Assembly: GCA_018822545.1 (NCBI GenBank)
Contig: JAHJKA010000031.1
Location: 1 to 64,000, forward strand
Direction of reading: 5' to 3'
From: Pseudomonadota bacterium
GTDB taxonomy: Bacteria; Desulfobacterota; Desulfobulbia; Desulfobulbales; SURF-16
Length of the DNA: 64,000 nucleotides
Shown here: positions 18,756 through 28,066 of the stretch, piece by piece
How the letters are laid out: every line of letters begins with the position of its first letter
Numbering within the stretch: the first letter of the stretch is position 1
Notes under the pieces: generated by a model
What the model saw: only the letters and a program-made list of their open reading frames with translations
What the model was told of the DNA's origin: nothing
Databases searched by the model: none
Program-made: the position numbers and the translations under genes

Positions 18756-19169
18756 ATGACCTCCAGAAACCACGGCTTTTCACTTTTTGAGCTTCTCGCG
18801 GCCATGGCCATTGCTGCCATCGTCATGGTGATTGCCGGCCCTCCAGTGGCCTCCACCCTTGCCAAGATCTCCTTCAGGAAGGAGGTCAACGGGGTCATGG
18901 CCCAGGTTCGTGGCTGGAAACTTTTGGCCGTGAGTAAAGGCAAACCCGTGACCATCCTCTTTGACAAGGACGCCGTGATTGTCCAGCTGGGCCAGGAAGA
19001 AGGGGAAAGAACACCGTTACGGGAAGGAGTAACCCTGGCCCTGGAGCCGGACCGCCTCCTCTTTTCCCCGGAAGGATGGGCCACCCCGGCCACCATTGAA
19101 ATCAGCAGCAAGGAGCGCCACCGCACCCTGCGCATCGACCCTTTAACCGGCCAGCCGCGCAAGATATGA
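18756..19169 (+). CDS. gspH: minor pseudopilin GspH
   Basis: A 137-residue prepilin-like protein. The type III signal is short: basic leader, then cleavage before the Phe of GFSLFELLAAMAIAAI, with the conserved Glu at position 5 of the mature form. A soluble domain with beta-strand pattern follows. Position after gspF and size fit GspH. It is cut by a GspO-type peptidase, which is not encoded in the window. The stop overlaps the start of the next gene (ATGA). Confidence 0.8.
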   Translation: MTSRNHGFSLFELLAAMAIAAIVMVIAGPPVASTLAKISFRKEVNGVMAQVRGWKLLAVSKGKPVTILFDKDAVIVQLGQEEGERTPLREGVTLALEPDRLLFSPEGWATPATIEISSKERHRTLRIDPLTGQPRKI

Positions 19170-19729
19170 TGCCAAAAAAAATTATGGATACCAGGGCAGG
19201 CCTCAGCCTCCTTGAAGTGATGGTGGCCCTGCTCCTGCTCACCGTTGCCTCCACCATGATCTACTCCATGCTTGATCGTTCCCTTTTTTTTGCCGACAAG
19301 GGGGAGGGCAAAAGCCAGGAGATTGAAGAACATTATGCCCTGGTCTCCCTCCTCCAGCGCCAGGTGCAGAGCGGCTGGTTGAACCCCGCCACCAAAAAAG
19401 TCCTTATTTCCGGAGAACAGGACTGTTTACGATTGGCCACGGCCATCCCCTTTCAGGCCAGAGCAGGCCAGGTGGTCATGGCCTTTTATCGGTATAACCC
19501 TGACGACAACACCCTCTATTATCTGGAGAAAAAAGATTTTTATAACACGGAGTATACTGAGCTGGTCCCTGAGTACAGTGAGATGACCGCCCTTGTCACC
19601 GTGTCTCGCGGACTCCGCCTGGATTTTGACGAAGAATCAAACACCGTGACCTTGCGCTACGGTACCCAGAGCTACGCATTTCGGCCCTGGTGTGCAGCTC
19701 CTACAGCGGAGGAGGTTGCCGGTGGCTGA
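19166..19729 (+). CDS. gspJ: minor pseudopilin GspJ
   Basis: A 187-residue pseudopilin with leader MMPKKIMDTRAG and N-methylation helix LSLLEVMVALLLLTVAS. The larger size and long soluble domain favour GspJ over GspI. In many systems gspI precedes gspJ; here the two are reversed. The end overlaps the start of gspI by eight bases. Assignment to J rather than I rests on length and helix style only. Confidence 0.75.
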   Translation: MMPKKIMDTRAGLSLLEVMVALLLLTVASTMIYSMLDRSLFFADKGEGKSQEIEEHYALVSLLQRQVQSGWLNPATKKVLISGEQDCLRLATAIPFQARAGQVVMAFYRYNPDDNTLYYLEKKDFYNTEYTELVPEYSEMTALVTVSRGLRLDFDEESNTVTLRYGTQSYAFRPWCAAPTAEEVAGG

Positions 19730-20048
19730 CGCTTGTCGTTATAATAACGCCACCGATGGTTTTACCCTCCTTGAGGTGATGACGGCCGTCCTGCTCCTGG
19801 CTTTGAGCTATGTGGCCGTGCTGGAGAGCTTTTCCTCCTCCATGCAGCGTCTGGTCAAACTGGAAAAAAGTCTGGAATCTTTTGTCAGCCAGGACATCCA
19901 GCTGACCCAAGACATCAAATTCAGCGGCCCAGCCCTGTTTGATGAGGAAAGTGCCGGGGAGATTTTTTTAGAAGGAACCACCTACCTGCTCACGGTGGTT
20001 TCCAGTGAAGAGGGCTTGCTGCACAGCCTGCAGCTTAGCAAACAATAA
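19722..20048 (+). CDS. gspI: minor pseudopilin GspI
   Basis: A 108-residue pseudopilin with prepilin motif DGFTLLEVMTAVLLLALSY and a short soluble domain, which fits GspI. An ATG lies at 19692, but GTG at 19722 is a better start: GGAGGAGG at 19708-19715 sits six bases upstream, and the resulting leader (about 12 residues) has a normal length. Translation would be coupled to gspJ, whose stop is at 19727-19729. GspI normally forms the pseudopilus tip with J and K. Confidence 0.75.
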   Translation: MADACRYNNATDGFTLLEVMTAVLLLALSYVAVLESFSSSMQRLVKLEKSLESFVSQDIQLTQDIKFSGPALFDEESAGEIFLEGTTYLLTVVSSEEGLLHSLQLSKQ

Positions 20049-20070
20049 CGAGAGAAACAGCCAGCAAACC

Positions 20071-21039
20071 ATGAACGTCCTTCGCCCATCCACCCAGAAC
20101 AACCAACACTCCCCAGGCTTTGCCCTGGTGGTGGTGATTCTTGTCCTGCTGCTGGTGACCGTTCTCGCCGCCGAGCTGACCTTTGCCGTGCGCATCGGCA
20201 CCCTGGAGGGCTTCAACACCAGACAACGCCTGGTGGGGCGGGCCTTGGCCCACGGCGGCATCAACCAGGCCCTGTTTGGCCTCTTTGACACCCCGGTAAA
20301 TTATGACGATGATCAGCGCCCCTATCTCGGCAAGGAGCTGGAGAGCCGCCTGGCCCCGGGCCGCATCCACTACGTGCTGGTCAATGAATCAGGCAAGATA
20401 GACCTAAACGGCGCCAGCCGTCAGCTGCTCGCCACCGTTGCCGAGTTCCTCGGCATGGACGAAGAAGAGCAGGAAATTCTTGTCGATTCCCTCGGCGATT
20501 GGCGGGATGCCGACAACCTTCACCGCCTGCAGGGGGCCGAGGATGACTATTATCAGGACCTTGAGCCACCCTACCGGGCCAGAAACGGCAAATGTATCGA
20601 GGTCAGCGAACTGGCCCTGGTCCGTGGCGCTGAAAAGATCGCTGATTTGATAAAAATATCAGAAATTTTCACTGTCCATAACCCTAGCGGCATGGTTAAT
20701 TTTAACAGCCTGAGCCCGGCCATGCTGGCCTTTCTTACTGACAATGATCCGGCCAAAATGATTGCTTACCATGAACTCCGCCAGAACCAGGGTGACCTGT
20801 CCGCCCTTGAGGCCCAACTCATCTTGGGCGATGAGCGCTACCAGCAATGCAAAGACTTCCTCACCTACACGGATAACAAGGTGGCCTTTTTCACCGTCAC
20901 CGCCACCGGTTATGCCGGCAGCCAGGATGCCGACCAGGACGAAGGCGACGAGGACCGACCGGGCACCAGGGTCACCGTCCTTTTTGAGAAAAAAGGTTTG
21001 AACCTGAACTACTACGGCTGGCAGGAGGAGTGGTCATGA
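20071..21039 (+). CDS. gspK: minor pseudopilin GspK
   Basis: A 322-residue protein, the length expected for the largest tip pseudopilin. The helix GFALVVVILVLLLVTVLAAEL lacks the Glu at position 5, as is usual for GspK. A large soluble domain includes the SAM-like region (IDLNGASRQLLATVAEFLGM and VNFNSLSPAMLAFL). The frame extends 22 codons upstream into gspI, but the ATG at 20071 gives a normal leader. The stop overlaps gspL by four bases. Confidence 0.87.
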   Translation: MNVLRPSTQNNQHSPGFALVVVILVLLLVTVLAAELTFAVRIGTLEGFNTRQRLVGRALAHGGINQALFGLFDTPVNYDDDQRPYLGKELESRLAPGRIHYVLVNESGKIDLNGASRQLLATVAEFLGMDEEEQEILVDSLGDWRDADNLHRLQGAEDDYYQDLEPPYRARNGKCIEVSELALVRGAEKIADLIKISEIFTVHNPSGMVNFNSLSPAMLAFLTDNDPAKMIAYHELRQNQGDLSALEAQLILGDERYQQCKDFLTYTDNKVAFFTVTATGYAGSQDADQDEGDEDRPGTRVTVLFEKKGLNLNYYGWQEEWS

Positions 21040-22181
21040 GCAAAAACCTTGATATCTTTCTGCAAACCACCTCTGCCTCTTTTGGCTGGCTTGCCCCGGA
21101 GGGCTATAAGCTCCAGGCCCTGCCTGTAGAAGGCCAGGCCTTTGGTCAGGCCCTTTCTGAACTGAAAACAGGACCGCAACTTGCCGGCGCCGATGTCGAC
21201 CTGTATCTCGGCGAGGATTTACTCTTTTTCACCAAGATCACCCTGCCCCTGCAAACCCCGAACATCAAAACAGCCATCGCCCTCCAGCTGGATATGCTCA
21301 GCCCCTTTGGCGATGATAGTCTCTCCACCTTTGCTTCTCAACGCAGCAAAGAGGGTTTCGTCATCACCCTCTATTTTTGTCGCAGGTCGCTGATTACCCC
21401 ACTTCTGGAGATTCTTTCTAAGGCGGGTGCCCATCTTACCGGGCTCTATCCTGAGAGTCAGCGCTATCTCACCCGCGACACCCAGAAGCTGGTCTGGTCA
21501 TTATGGAGCCCAGGCCGTTTCGGCAAAATCACCCACTTCCGGCACGGCAAGGTCATCAGCCGTGATCTCTGCACACAACAGGCAAACGGCGCTTTAATCC
21601 AGACGCGGACAGGCAGCCCCACCCTTTATACCCTGGGCAATGCCGAGTCCGGAGCAGCCTCAGCCATGTCTCTTTTGGCCCAACCTGCCAGTGTCAAAGA
21701 GTACAATATGCTGCCGGCCTCCTTCCTGCGCCCCGATTACATGAAAAAGGCGATGGTTGCCCTGGTGGCCATCAACCTGGTTTTACTGGTCCTGCTGGGC
21801 GGCTTCAAGGGCCTTGTCCTCCACCGCCAGGCCGCCGCCTTAGACCAGCACATCGCGGCCACCAAGATTGACGCCGATGAAGCGCTCACAATCAAGGGCC
21901 AGATCAAAAAATACGAGAAACAACTGGACGACTACCGGGCCATGGGAACAAACATTGATCTCATCGCTTTTATGGCCGGCCTCAATAAAAATCTGCCCTC
22001 CTCCGCCTATCTCGACCAGTTCCGTTTTGATGGCAAAACGCGGACCATTACCCTCCAGGGCTATACCGATGATCTTCCCGGTCTCACAGAAAATATTGCG
22101 GCCCTGGGCGCCGCCACCCTGAAGTCCACCATGAAAAGAAGAGACCAGACCTACTTCCATCTTGAGGTGAGCATGCCATGA
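21036..22181 (+). CDS. gspL: type II secretion protein GspL-like (PilM-PilN fused)
   Basis: A 381-residue protein. The N-terminal cytoplasmic part has an actin-like (PilM-type) fold pattern (VDLYLGEDLLFF, LPLQTPNIKTAIALQLDML). A single TM helix lies near residues 234-255, followed by a coiled coil and a periplasmic ferredoxin-like domain of the GspL/PilN type. GspL recruits GspE to the membrane. The ATG at 21036 follows GGAGGAG and overlaps the gspK stop; GTG at 21030 is an alternative. Divergence from the enteric family is strong. Confidence 0.75.
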   Translation: MSKNLDIFLQTTSASFGWLAPEGYKLQALPVEGQAFGQALSELKTGPQLAGADVDLYLGEDLLFFTKITLPLQTPNIKTAIALQLDMLSPFGDDSLSTFASQRSKEGFVITLYFCRRSLITPLLEILSKAGAHLTGLYPESQRYLTRDTQKLVWSLWSPGRFGKITHFRHGKVISRDLCTQQANGALIQTRTGSPTLYTLGNAESGAASAMSLLAQPASVKEYNMLPASFLRPDYMKKAMVALVAINLVLLVLLGGFKGLVLHRQAAALDQHIAATKIDADEALTIKGQIKKYEKQLDDYRAMGTNIDLIAFMAGLNKNLPSSAYLDQFRFDGKTRTITLQGYTDDLPGLTENIAALGAATLKSTMKRRDQTYFHLEVSMP

Positions 22182-22774
22182 CCAGCCTACTCGCCCCCCT
22201 TCTCCGCCTGGACCGGAAACCCGTCCTGATCGTCCTGGCTGGCCTCTTTCTTGTAGTCGGCCTGCTCCGCTTTACCTTCGGCATCTACCAGGAAAAGTCA
22301 TCTGAGATTGAGGCACAGGAGGCCACCCTTTTTGCCCAGCAAAAAAGCAGCCGTCAGCTGCCCGCCCTCAAGAAAGAGCTGGCCCTCCTGGAACGCGAGG
22401 CAAAAAGGGCAGAGGCCTTCCTCTTCCACGGCCCCAACGTCGAAACCATTACCTCCACCATGCAGATCCGTCTGCAATCGCTCATCTCCGATGCGGGACT
22501 TGAGCCGGAATCCCTGCGGCCCATTGGCGGTAAAAGCTATGACGGTGCCATTAACACCATCAGTATCAAATTACGGCTTAACGGCAGTCTGGAAAACTTT
22601 GCCGCCTTCCTGGCCGCCCTCTACCGCAACGAACAATTTTTCCTGATTGAGGACTGCACCCTCAAACCCGACAAGATGAAGGGCGTGAAGGTCTTTTTGG
22701 ATCTGAAGGCCTTTTACGACACCCAGGAAAGTCCGGCAAAACCCAAATCGATCAGCCAGCGGAGGACAAAATAA
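22178..22774 (+). CDS. gspM: type II secretion protein GspM-like (PilO-like)
   Basis: A 198-residue protein with one TM helix near residues 17-34, a coiled coil (about 38-85), and a periplasmic ferredoxin-like domain ending near 180. This is the GspM/PilO plan, the partner of GspL in the platform. It starts with ATG overlapping the gspL stop by four bases, so the two are coupled. The sequence is too divergent to separate M from PilO on its own; the context decides. Confidence 0.72.
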   Translation: MTSLLAPLLRLDRKPVLIVLAGLFLVVGLLRFTFGIYQEKSSEIEAQEATLFAQQKSSRQLPALKKELALLEREAKRAEAFLFHGPNVETITSTMQIRLQSLISDAGLEPESLRPIGGKSYDGAINTISIKLRLNGSLENFAAFLAALYRNEQFFLIEDCTLKPDKMKGVKVFLDLKAFYDTQESPAKPKSISQRRTK

Positions 22775-23463
22775 TGATTAAACCTGCCATTGTCGCCCTC
22801 CTCGTTTTTCTCTGCCTTCTGCTCGTCAAGGCAAACATCGATACCTTCCGTACCACCCCCATGGCTGAGGAAACCGAGAGCACGCTGGAAAAGAAAACAT
22901 CCACCAAAAAAATCAGCCCTTTGCAACCCCTCACGCTCAATCCGAGCGTCAGTCCCCAGGTTCCTGATTTAAGCAATGGCTACCTTTTTAACGCCCAGCG
23001 TTTCCTGGCCAAAGACGCTCGCCCCAGCAACGCCGACAAAGGAACCGGGCAGAACATCCGCCCGGATGATGTCGTTTTTAACGGTGCCCTTCTTGGCGAG
23101 GGCTATAAAAAGGCTCTCGTTTCCTACACCCTGGGGACGAAACAGGAAATCCGCCCCGGACGCCCCGGGCCGAAAAGCCAGGACAACCGCCGCCAGGGAA
23201 CCCTTCAGCTTGGCGTGGGTGATCAACTTGGCGGCTACACTGTCAAAGAGATTTCCGCCGATTTTATTTTATTCATGAAAGGATCTGATACTATTAAAAA
23301 AACCCTTTTTGATCCCGCCAAAGAACGGCAACCGGCGGCACCGCGGCCACCATCCGCAGCGCCTTCCCCCCAAACCCATCAAGGCATTGCTCAGCCACGC
23401 CGGATCGCCCCGGTCCCGGTCCCGGTCCCGGTCCCAGTCCCGCCCCCGGCCCAAAATCCATAA
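22774..23463 (+). CDS. gspC: type II secretion protein GspC-like (HR domain)
   Basis: A 229-residue protein with an N-terminal TM helix (about residues 5-20), a linker, and a small beta-rich domain (about 85-185: VVFNGALLGEGYKKAL, GVGDQLGGYTVKEI, DFILFMKG) like the HR domain of GspC or PilP, which links the platform to the secretin. There is no PDZ domain. The last 40 or so residues are Pro-rich and end in PVPVPVPV repeats. Its place directly before gspD supports the call. PilP-like is the alternative name for the same role. Confidence 0.65.
   Translation: MIKPAIVALLVFLCLLLVKANIDTFRTTPMAEETESTLEKKTSTKKISPLQPLTLNPSVSPQVPDLSNGYLFNAQRFLAKDARPSNADKGTGQNIRPDDVVFNGALLGEGYKKALVSYTLGTKQEIRPGRPGPKSQDNRRQGTLQLGVGDQLGGYTVKEISADFILFMKGSDTIKKTLFDPAKERQPAAPRPPSAAPSPQTHQGIAQPRRIAPVPVPVPVPVPPPAQNP
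23410..23441 (+). repeat. 6-bp tandem repeat in the gspC 3' end
   Basis: Four to five copies of the unit CGGTCC(C) encode alternating Pro-Val near the C-terminus of the GspC-like protein. Slippage at this tract could change the number of Pro-Val pairs without changing the frame. Confidence 0.7.
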
Positions 23464-23474
23464 AACAAAATGCT

Positions 23475-25718
23475 ATGAATACTCTTAAAAAAATAGATAC
23501 TCCCCAGAGAGCGCCTCACACCGTTTCCAGCCTGCTCTTCATGGCCAGCCTGCTACTTTTTGTCAGCGGCTGTGCAGATTTCGGGCCCCGCAACACCAGA
23601 CGCTCGCTCGACCTCCAGGAGATCGGCACCCGGATAACCAAGCAGAAGGACTCATCCAATCTGCTGGTCCACGAAGAAAGCGCCGACACCGAAAGCACTG
23701 CGCCCTCCTCCCGTGATTTCAAGGCAGTGGGTAAGGGCAATAATCCCAACCTCACCCCGGCCGTGCAAGGCAGCCCGGCAATCCCCACCCTGCAGGCGCA
23801 AACCAGCGAGGCTGGCGCTCAAGGTGAGGATGAGAAACCGGGCATCCTCCTTAATTTTGATAATGCCGACATCTATGAGGTGATCCAGGTTCTCGGTGAC
23901 GCCTTGGGCCTCAACTACATCATTGATCCCCAGGTGAAAGGGGTGGTTAATATCCGCTCGGCCCGCAAGATTCCCACCGACAATCTCTATGCTGTTTTTC
24001 AGAAAATCCTGCACATGAACGGCCTGGACATCCGCAACGAAGGCAGCCACGACTATATCTATGCAGCGCGCAAGCCCTATGGCCAAGAGATCAACAGCAG
24101 CGCTGATATTGCCGACCTTGCGCCCTCGTCCCGTCTCATCCTGCAGATTGTTCCGGTCATGCATCTTGCCGCCCAGGAGGCGACCAAGCTGATTGAGCCG
24201 TACCTCTCCGAACAGGGGGCGATCAGTACCATTGCAAACCAAAACACCCTGGTGATCAGCGATTACGAAAGTAAGATCATCGATGTGCTGACCATCCTCG
24301 CCCGCCTTGACGTTTCTCCCTTGGCCAACTTAAAGATCCGCCTGGTCAGGGTGGAGAATGCCCCGCTTTTCGACCTGCGCGACGAGGTTATGGAGATTCT
24401 GGGTACCCTGCAGGTCAACACCAATGATTTCGAAGGAATCGCCATTCAGCCTCTGGAACGCATCAGCTCCCTGCTGCTGGTGAGTCAAAGCGACTTCCTG
24501 GTGAAAAATGCCGAGAAATGGGTCAAGGAACTGGATGTCATGCCCGGTAAGGACCGTGACAATATCTACATCTATAATGCCCGCAATACCGTGGCCACGG
24601 AGCTCGCCGATCTGGTGAACTCCCTGATCCAGGAAGAAACTCCGACAACCAGCAAGAGCGCCGCACCTGCCGCTGCTTCTGCGCCCCCTCAGAAAACACC
24701 AAGCGCCAAGCCGACCAAGACAGCCAGACCAAAACCCAATCTCAGCCAAGGCACCCATTCCTCCCTGCGCTTTGCCGGCACGCCCTTGCTGTTGGCTGAC
24801 GATACCCGCAACATCATCATGATCCGGGCCCTGCCCCCTGACTACGCCCGTATTGTTCGCCTCCTGGAGCGTCTTGACAACCTGCCTCGCCAGGTGCTGG
24901 TGGAGGTCATTGTCGCGGAAATCACCCTCACCGACGACCTTTCCCTGGGGGTGGAGTGGGCCATCCTCAACAACAAACTGGGTTCGGAAAACGGCAAGCC
25001 CTTCTCCTTTGACATGAACACCTTTGGCCTGACAAGCTCCATTGACACTGCCCTTAATCTGGTGGTGCAAGGCGGCAGCGAGGTCAAGGGCTTACTCAAG
25101 GCCCTGGCCGGCAAGACCGATCTTTCCATCCTCTCCTCACCCCAGGTCCTGGTCTTAAACAACGAGACCGCCACGGTCAATGTCGGCGAGGAGGTGCCCA
25201 TTGTCACCACCATTACCGAGAATGAATACACCTCGGGCAGTGATGTCCCCAAGGTGGACAAAACCATCCAGTACAAAAACACCGGCGTCATCCTGGAGGT
25301 GACTCCCCAGATCAACTACGACGGTATCATCATCCTTGATGTCAAACAGACGGTGAGCAAGGCCCTGCCCATCCAAGCCGACGGCGTCCAGTCTAACCCC
25401 ATCAGAACCAGGGAGCTCAAGACCAAATTTGCCGTGAAAGACGGTCAATCCATTTTGATCGGCGGTCTGATCGGCACCGACAATACCATCACCGACAGCG
25501 GCATTCCGCTCCTCAAGGACATCCCCATCCTTGGCTATTTCTTCAAATACGAAAACAGAACGCTGGTAAAGACGGAACTTTTGATCATGCTCACCCCCTA
25601 TGTTATTGAAACAGAGGATGTCCTTGATCAATACATCAATGAGTTCCAAGGGAAGATGAATGAACTCCGCCAGGAACTGCATCGCAGTCCCGGCATCATC
25701 AGCGGCACAACCAGGTAA
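23475..25718 (+). CDS. gspD: type II secretion secretin GspD
   Basis: A 747-residue outer-membrane secretin. The N-terminus is a lipoprotein signal (lipobox FVSGC, Cys33), so it may reach the outer membrane without a separate pilotin; none is visible nearby. N0-N3 domains (about 115-450) are interrupted by a Pro/Ala/Lys-rich insert near residues 393-425 within N3. The secretin domain (about 465-725) has NNETATVNVGEEVP and the signature SGIPLLKDIPILGYFF. The gene starts 11 bases after the gspC stop. Confidence 0.95.
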   Translation: MNTLKKIDTPQRAPHTVSSLLFMASLLLFVSGCADFGPRNTRRSLDLQEIGTRITKQKDSSNLLVHEESADTESTAPSSRDFKAVGKGNNPNLTPAVQGSPAIPTLQAQTSEAGAQGEDEKPGILLNFDNADIYEVIQVLGDALGLNYIIDPQVKGVVNIRSARKIPTDNLYAVFQKILHMNGLDIRNEGSHDYIYAARKPYGQEINSSADIADLAPSSRLILQIVPVMHLAAQEATKLIEPYLSEQGAISTIANQNTLVISDYESKIIDVLTILARLDVSPLANLKIRLVRVENAPLFDLRDEVMEILGTLQVNTNDFEGIAIQPLERISSLLLVSQSDFLVKNAEKWVKELDVMPGKDRDNIYIYNARNTVATELADLVNSLIQEETPTTSKSAAPAAASAPPQKTPSAKPTKTARPKPNLSQGTHSSLRFAGTPLLLADDTRNIIMIRALPPDYARIVRLLERLDNLPRQVLVEVIVAEITLTDDLSLGVEWAILNNKLGSENGKPFSFDMNTFGLTSSIDTALNLVVQGGSEVKGLLKALAGKTDLSILSSPQVLVLNNETATVNVGEEVPIVTTITENEYTSGSDVPKVDKTIQYKNTGVILEVTPQINYDGIIILDVKQTVSKALPIQADGVQSNPIRTRELKTKFAVKDGQSILIGGLIGTDNTITDSGIPLLKDIPILGYFFKYENRTLVKTELLIMLTPYVIETEDVLDQYINEFQGKMNELRQELHRSPGIISGTTR

Positions 25719-25756
25719 GGCCCCATTAGCCCCTTGAACCAACAAAAAACAAAAAG

Positions 25757-26203
25757 GTGTCTTCAGTGAGAAAACGTACAGAAAATCTTTCTTTCCCCTT
25801 AACAAATCACGGCTTTTCCCTGCTCGAGCTCATGGCCGTCATGGTCATTCTCGGCTTTATCGCCACCATTGCCGTGCCCCAATATTTCAACCAGGTCAGA
25901 AAGGCCAAGCAGCAGACCGCCAAGACCCAGATCGAGATGCTGATGACGGCCATGAACGCCTACCGGATGGATGTGGGTGATTATCCCAGCCAGAGCGAGG
26001 GCATTGCTGCCCTGGCCACGGACCCGGGTGTTGAGGGCTGGGACGGCCCCTATCTTGCCAAGGCCATTCCCCAGGACCCCTGGAGGCATGATTACAATTA
26101 CCAGAACCCCGGCCAGCACGGCGACATCGACATCTTCACCTATGGCAAGGACAACCGCGAGGGCGGCACCAAAGAAGACATGGATATCGGCAGCTGGGAG
26201 TGA
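25757..26203 (+). CDS. gspG: major pseudopilin GspG
   Basis: A 148-residue protein and the main subunit of the pseudopilus. The leader is about 19 residues, then GFSLLELMAVMVILGFIATIAVPQY. The C-terminal GspG signature is present: YPSQSEGIAAL, WDGPYL, PQDPWRHDYNYQNPG and a calcium-site region DIFTYGKDNREGGTKED. It starts at GTG 25757 (GTG 25766 is an alternative). In most systems gspG lies with H-I-J; here it is last, after gspD. Confidence 0.93.
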   Translation: MSSVRKRTENLSFPLTNHGFSLLELMAVMVILGFIATIAVPQYFNQVRKAKQQTAKTQIEMLMTAMNAYRMDVGDYPSQSEGIAALATDPGVEGWDGPYLAKAIPQDPWRHDYNYQNPGQHGDIDIFTYGKDNREGGTKEDMDIGSWE

Positions 26204-26373
26204 GTGGGTCGGCCCGGATTTAATGGCCATACTGGAAAAACATCAGGATAATTTTGCCGCGATCTACGACAATCTTTATAAGTACAAACCGTCCGGTGAA
26301 GCATAGATTTTTCAGCCATCACCCCCTGATTCTGTCAAAGGGTACTCGTTCAAGGCTGAATGGGAGAAACCAC

Positions 26374-26396
26374 AAAAAAAATCACACCTTGTGATT
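26374..26396 (-). terminator. intrinsic terminator of the downstream minus-strand gene
   Basis: On the minus strand the 7-bp stem AATCACA/TGTGATT with a 3-nt loop is followed by a run of seven T (A at 26374-26380). It ends transcription of the gene at 26431-27213. The plus-strand side has no T-run, so it would not end the gsp operon efficiently. Confidence 0.65.
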
Positions 26397-26430
26397 CAAC
26401 AGTAATCAGGAGTGGACCTTTTGGACCTCC

Positions 26431-27213
26431 TCAATCAACGTCATAGGTGCCGCGGGCCAGCAGGGAAAGGTTGTCAGCCAGGGAGTAGATGTCCACCTGA
26501 TACTTTCCCGCCTCCCAACCCTGGGGTTGCTCAAGCCAGACATAGTTATGATCCATACCCACCATGATGGGATATTTGTCGTAGATCAAGACCTCGGGGG
26601 AATCGACCCTGCTCCACTTCACCATCACCTCTCTTTCGCCATAGCCTGAAGTCTCAAACGAGGCATAGATCCGCTTGTCGGTAACAGTGAAGAGCTCTTG
26701 GGGGTCAGCAACCCGATTCGCAGCGGCCTTGTTCACATCAAACTCCATGCCAGTCACTCGCCCCGGATCATCCAGGGGGCCGGCACGGTCAAAAGAGTCG
26801 CCATAGTAGATCTCGGCCAGGCGCTCGGCAACATCTGCCACCGCGACATCTTCGGGCAGATCATGGGGGGCCAGATGGGTGTAGGCGGCGATCATCCTCA
26901 GCAGTTCCGCATCGCTGTACTGAGCCACGGCAGCCCGCAGAAGTTGGGGGTCGGTAATGGATCTGGAAACCCTGACCTTGGAATGCCGGCTGGCAGAGGT
27001 GACCTGCTCCGCCGCTGCGGGCGAGGGAGAAAGCCGACCGGTCCTGGACTCCGGGGCCCCCTCGGACGCGGATCCACCACTGACCTTCTCGGCCAATGCC
27101 GCTGGTTTGTCGTGGCCCTCCGGCCACAGGCCCACAGTCACCAGGCCGCCACCATAACCCACTGCAAAAATTAGAAGCCAGAGTAAAACCTTCCGGCCAT
27201 CGCGCTGCACCAT
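26431..27213 (-). CDS. membrane-anchored protein of unknown function
   Basis: A 260-residue protein. The ATG at 27213 follows GGAGGGTGAG, so I prefer it to a TTG 24 codons upstream. Residues 9-27 form an N-terminal anchor, then a Ser/Pro/Ala-rich linker (about 35-80), a helical region with repeated YSDAELLRMIAAY-like text, and a beta-rich C-terminal domain (about 150-260) that resembles a carbohydrate-binding or Ig-like fold (IYASFETSGYGEREVMVKWSRV, GWEAGKYQVDIY). I do not recognise the family as a whole. It is monocistronic with its own terminator and points toward the gsp operon. Confidence 0.65.
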   Translation of the reverse strand: MVQRDGRKVLLWLLIFAVGYGGGLVTVGLWPEGHDKPAALAEKVSGGSASEGAPESRTGRLSPSPAAAEQVTSASRHSKVRVSRSITDPQLLRAAVAQYSDAELLRMIAAYTHLAPHDLPEDVAVADVAERLAEIYYGDSFDRAGPLDDPGRVTGMEFDVNKAAANRVADPQELFTVTDKRIYASFETSGYGEREVMVKWSRVDSPEVLIYDKYPIMVGMDHNYVWLEQPQGWEAGKYQVDIYSLADNLSLLARGTYDVD

Positions 27214-27302
27214 CTCACCCTCCGCGCCCACCTGTAAATCGAGGCCTTTGTCCTGGTAAAGTGCCCTTTGCTCCGCCCTAAACAATCAACGGTTTAAAGA
27301 AT

Positions 27303-27935
27303 CTATTGTCCGGCACGGACCGGCCATACAAGGACCGGACTGACACCCTTTAATTTGGCTGAGCTGTACCCGTATTGGAAGTTGACGCACCAGGCGTCGT
27401 CCGGGAGCGTCACTGCCGACGAGGAGGTCCAGTAGTCCGAGGAGACAACACCGGTGAAGGGATGGCCGCTGGGCAGAGCAGGATTACTCTGACCAAAATC
27501 GATGAGAGACAACAGCTCTTTACGGTTAGGAAGGCGCCAGTCGGTATAGCTGATGGTGACGTTGCAGTCATAGGTGGTGGCATTGACAGCGGTGACAAAA
27601 TCGAGGCCATGCTGCCACAAAACGATGCCATCGCCAGCAGTACCATCCGCATCAAAGGCAGGATTAACATTGCCGATACAGTTTGCCTCCGTCATCCACA
27701 TCAGGCCCGTGAGGTTGTCGGTCACCGTGCCGTCACCGTTATCAATAAAACGTGGGGTAGGCCAGATCACCCCCGTCAGCAGTTCTCCGTCCTGGCCCGT
27801 ACCGGCACAGGCAATGACGGCGCCGGTGGCATCGTAACAGGTGGTCTGGCCGGAGGCCGGCACCTCGCCGTCAGCCGCCTGAAGGAAAGAGGGGACAAGA
27901 AGAACAGAGAGGATACAGCATATTTTCCTAATCAT
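27303..27935 (-). CDS. exported DUF1566 (Lcl C-terminal) protein
   Basis: A 210-residue protein with a signal peptide (cleaved near LQA). The mature part is one DUF1566 domain with the hallmark run RFIDNGDGTVTDNLTGLMW, then DWRLPNRKELLSLID and the tail YWTSSS...PVRAGQ. Such domains are found in many secreted or surface proteins; the molecular role is not known. It is a close paralogue of the gene at 28067-28780, with long blocks of shared DNA. The ATG at 27935 is used because it opens the signal peptide. Confidence 0.82.
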   Translation of the reverse strand: MIRKICCILSVLLVPSFLQAADGEVPASGQTTCYDATGAVIACAGTGQDGELLTGVIWPTPRFIDNGDGTVTDNLTGLMWMTEANCIGNVNPAFDADGTAGDGIVLWQHGLDFVTAVNATTYDCNVTISYTDWRLPNRKELLSLIDFGQSNPALPSGHPFTGVVSSDYWTSSSAVTLPDDAWCVNFQYGYSSAKLKGVSPVLVWPVRAGQ

Positions 27936-28066
27936 AACATGTTCCTTGATTTCCACAGGCACGCAACCTCTCCGCCAATAACTTCGTTAAATCTATGATG
28001 CCCATGAGACCGGAGAGGAGCAACCGACTCCCCCTCCATCATTTCTAATTCCTCATTTTTCACGCG

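Noticed and set aside
26223..26306. A 27-codon frame after gspG (MAILEKHQDNF...)
   Set aside because: No ribosome site and no comparison possible; too short to support as a gene.
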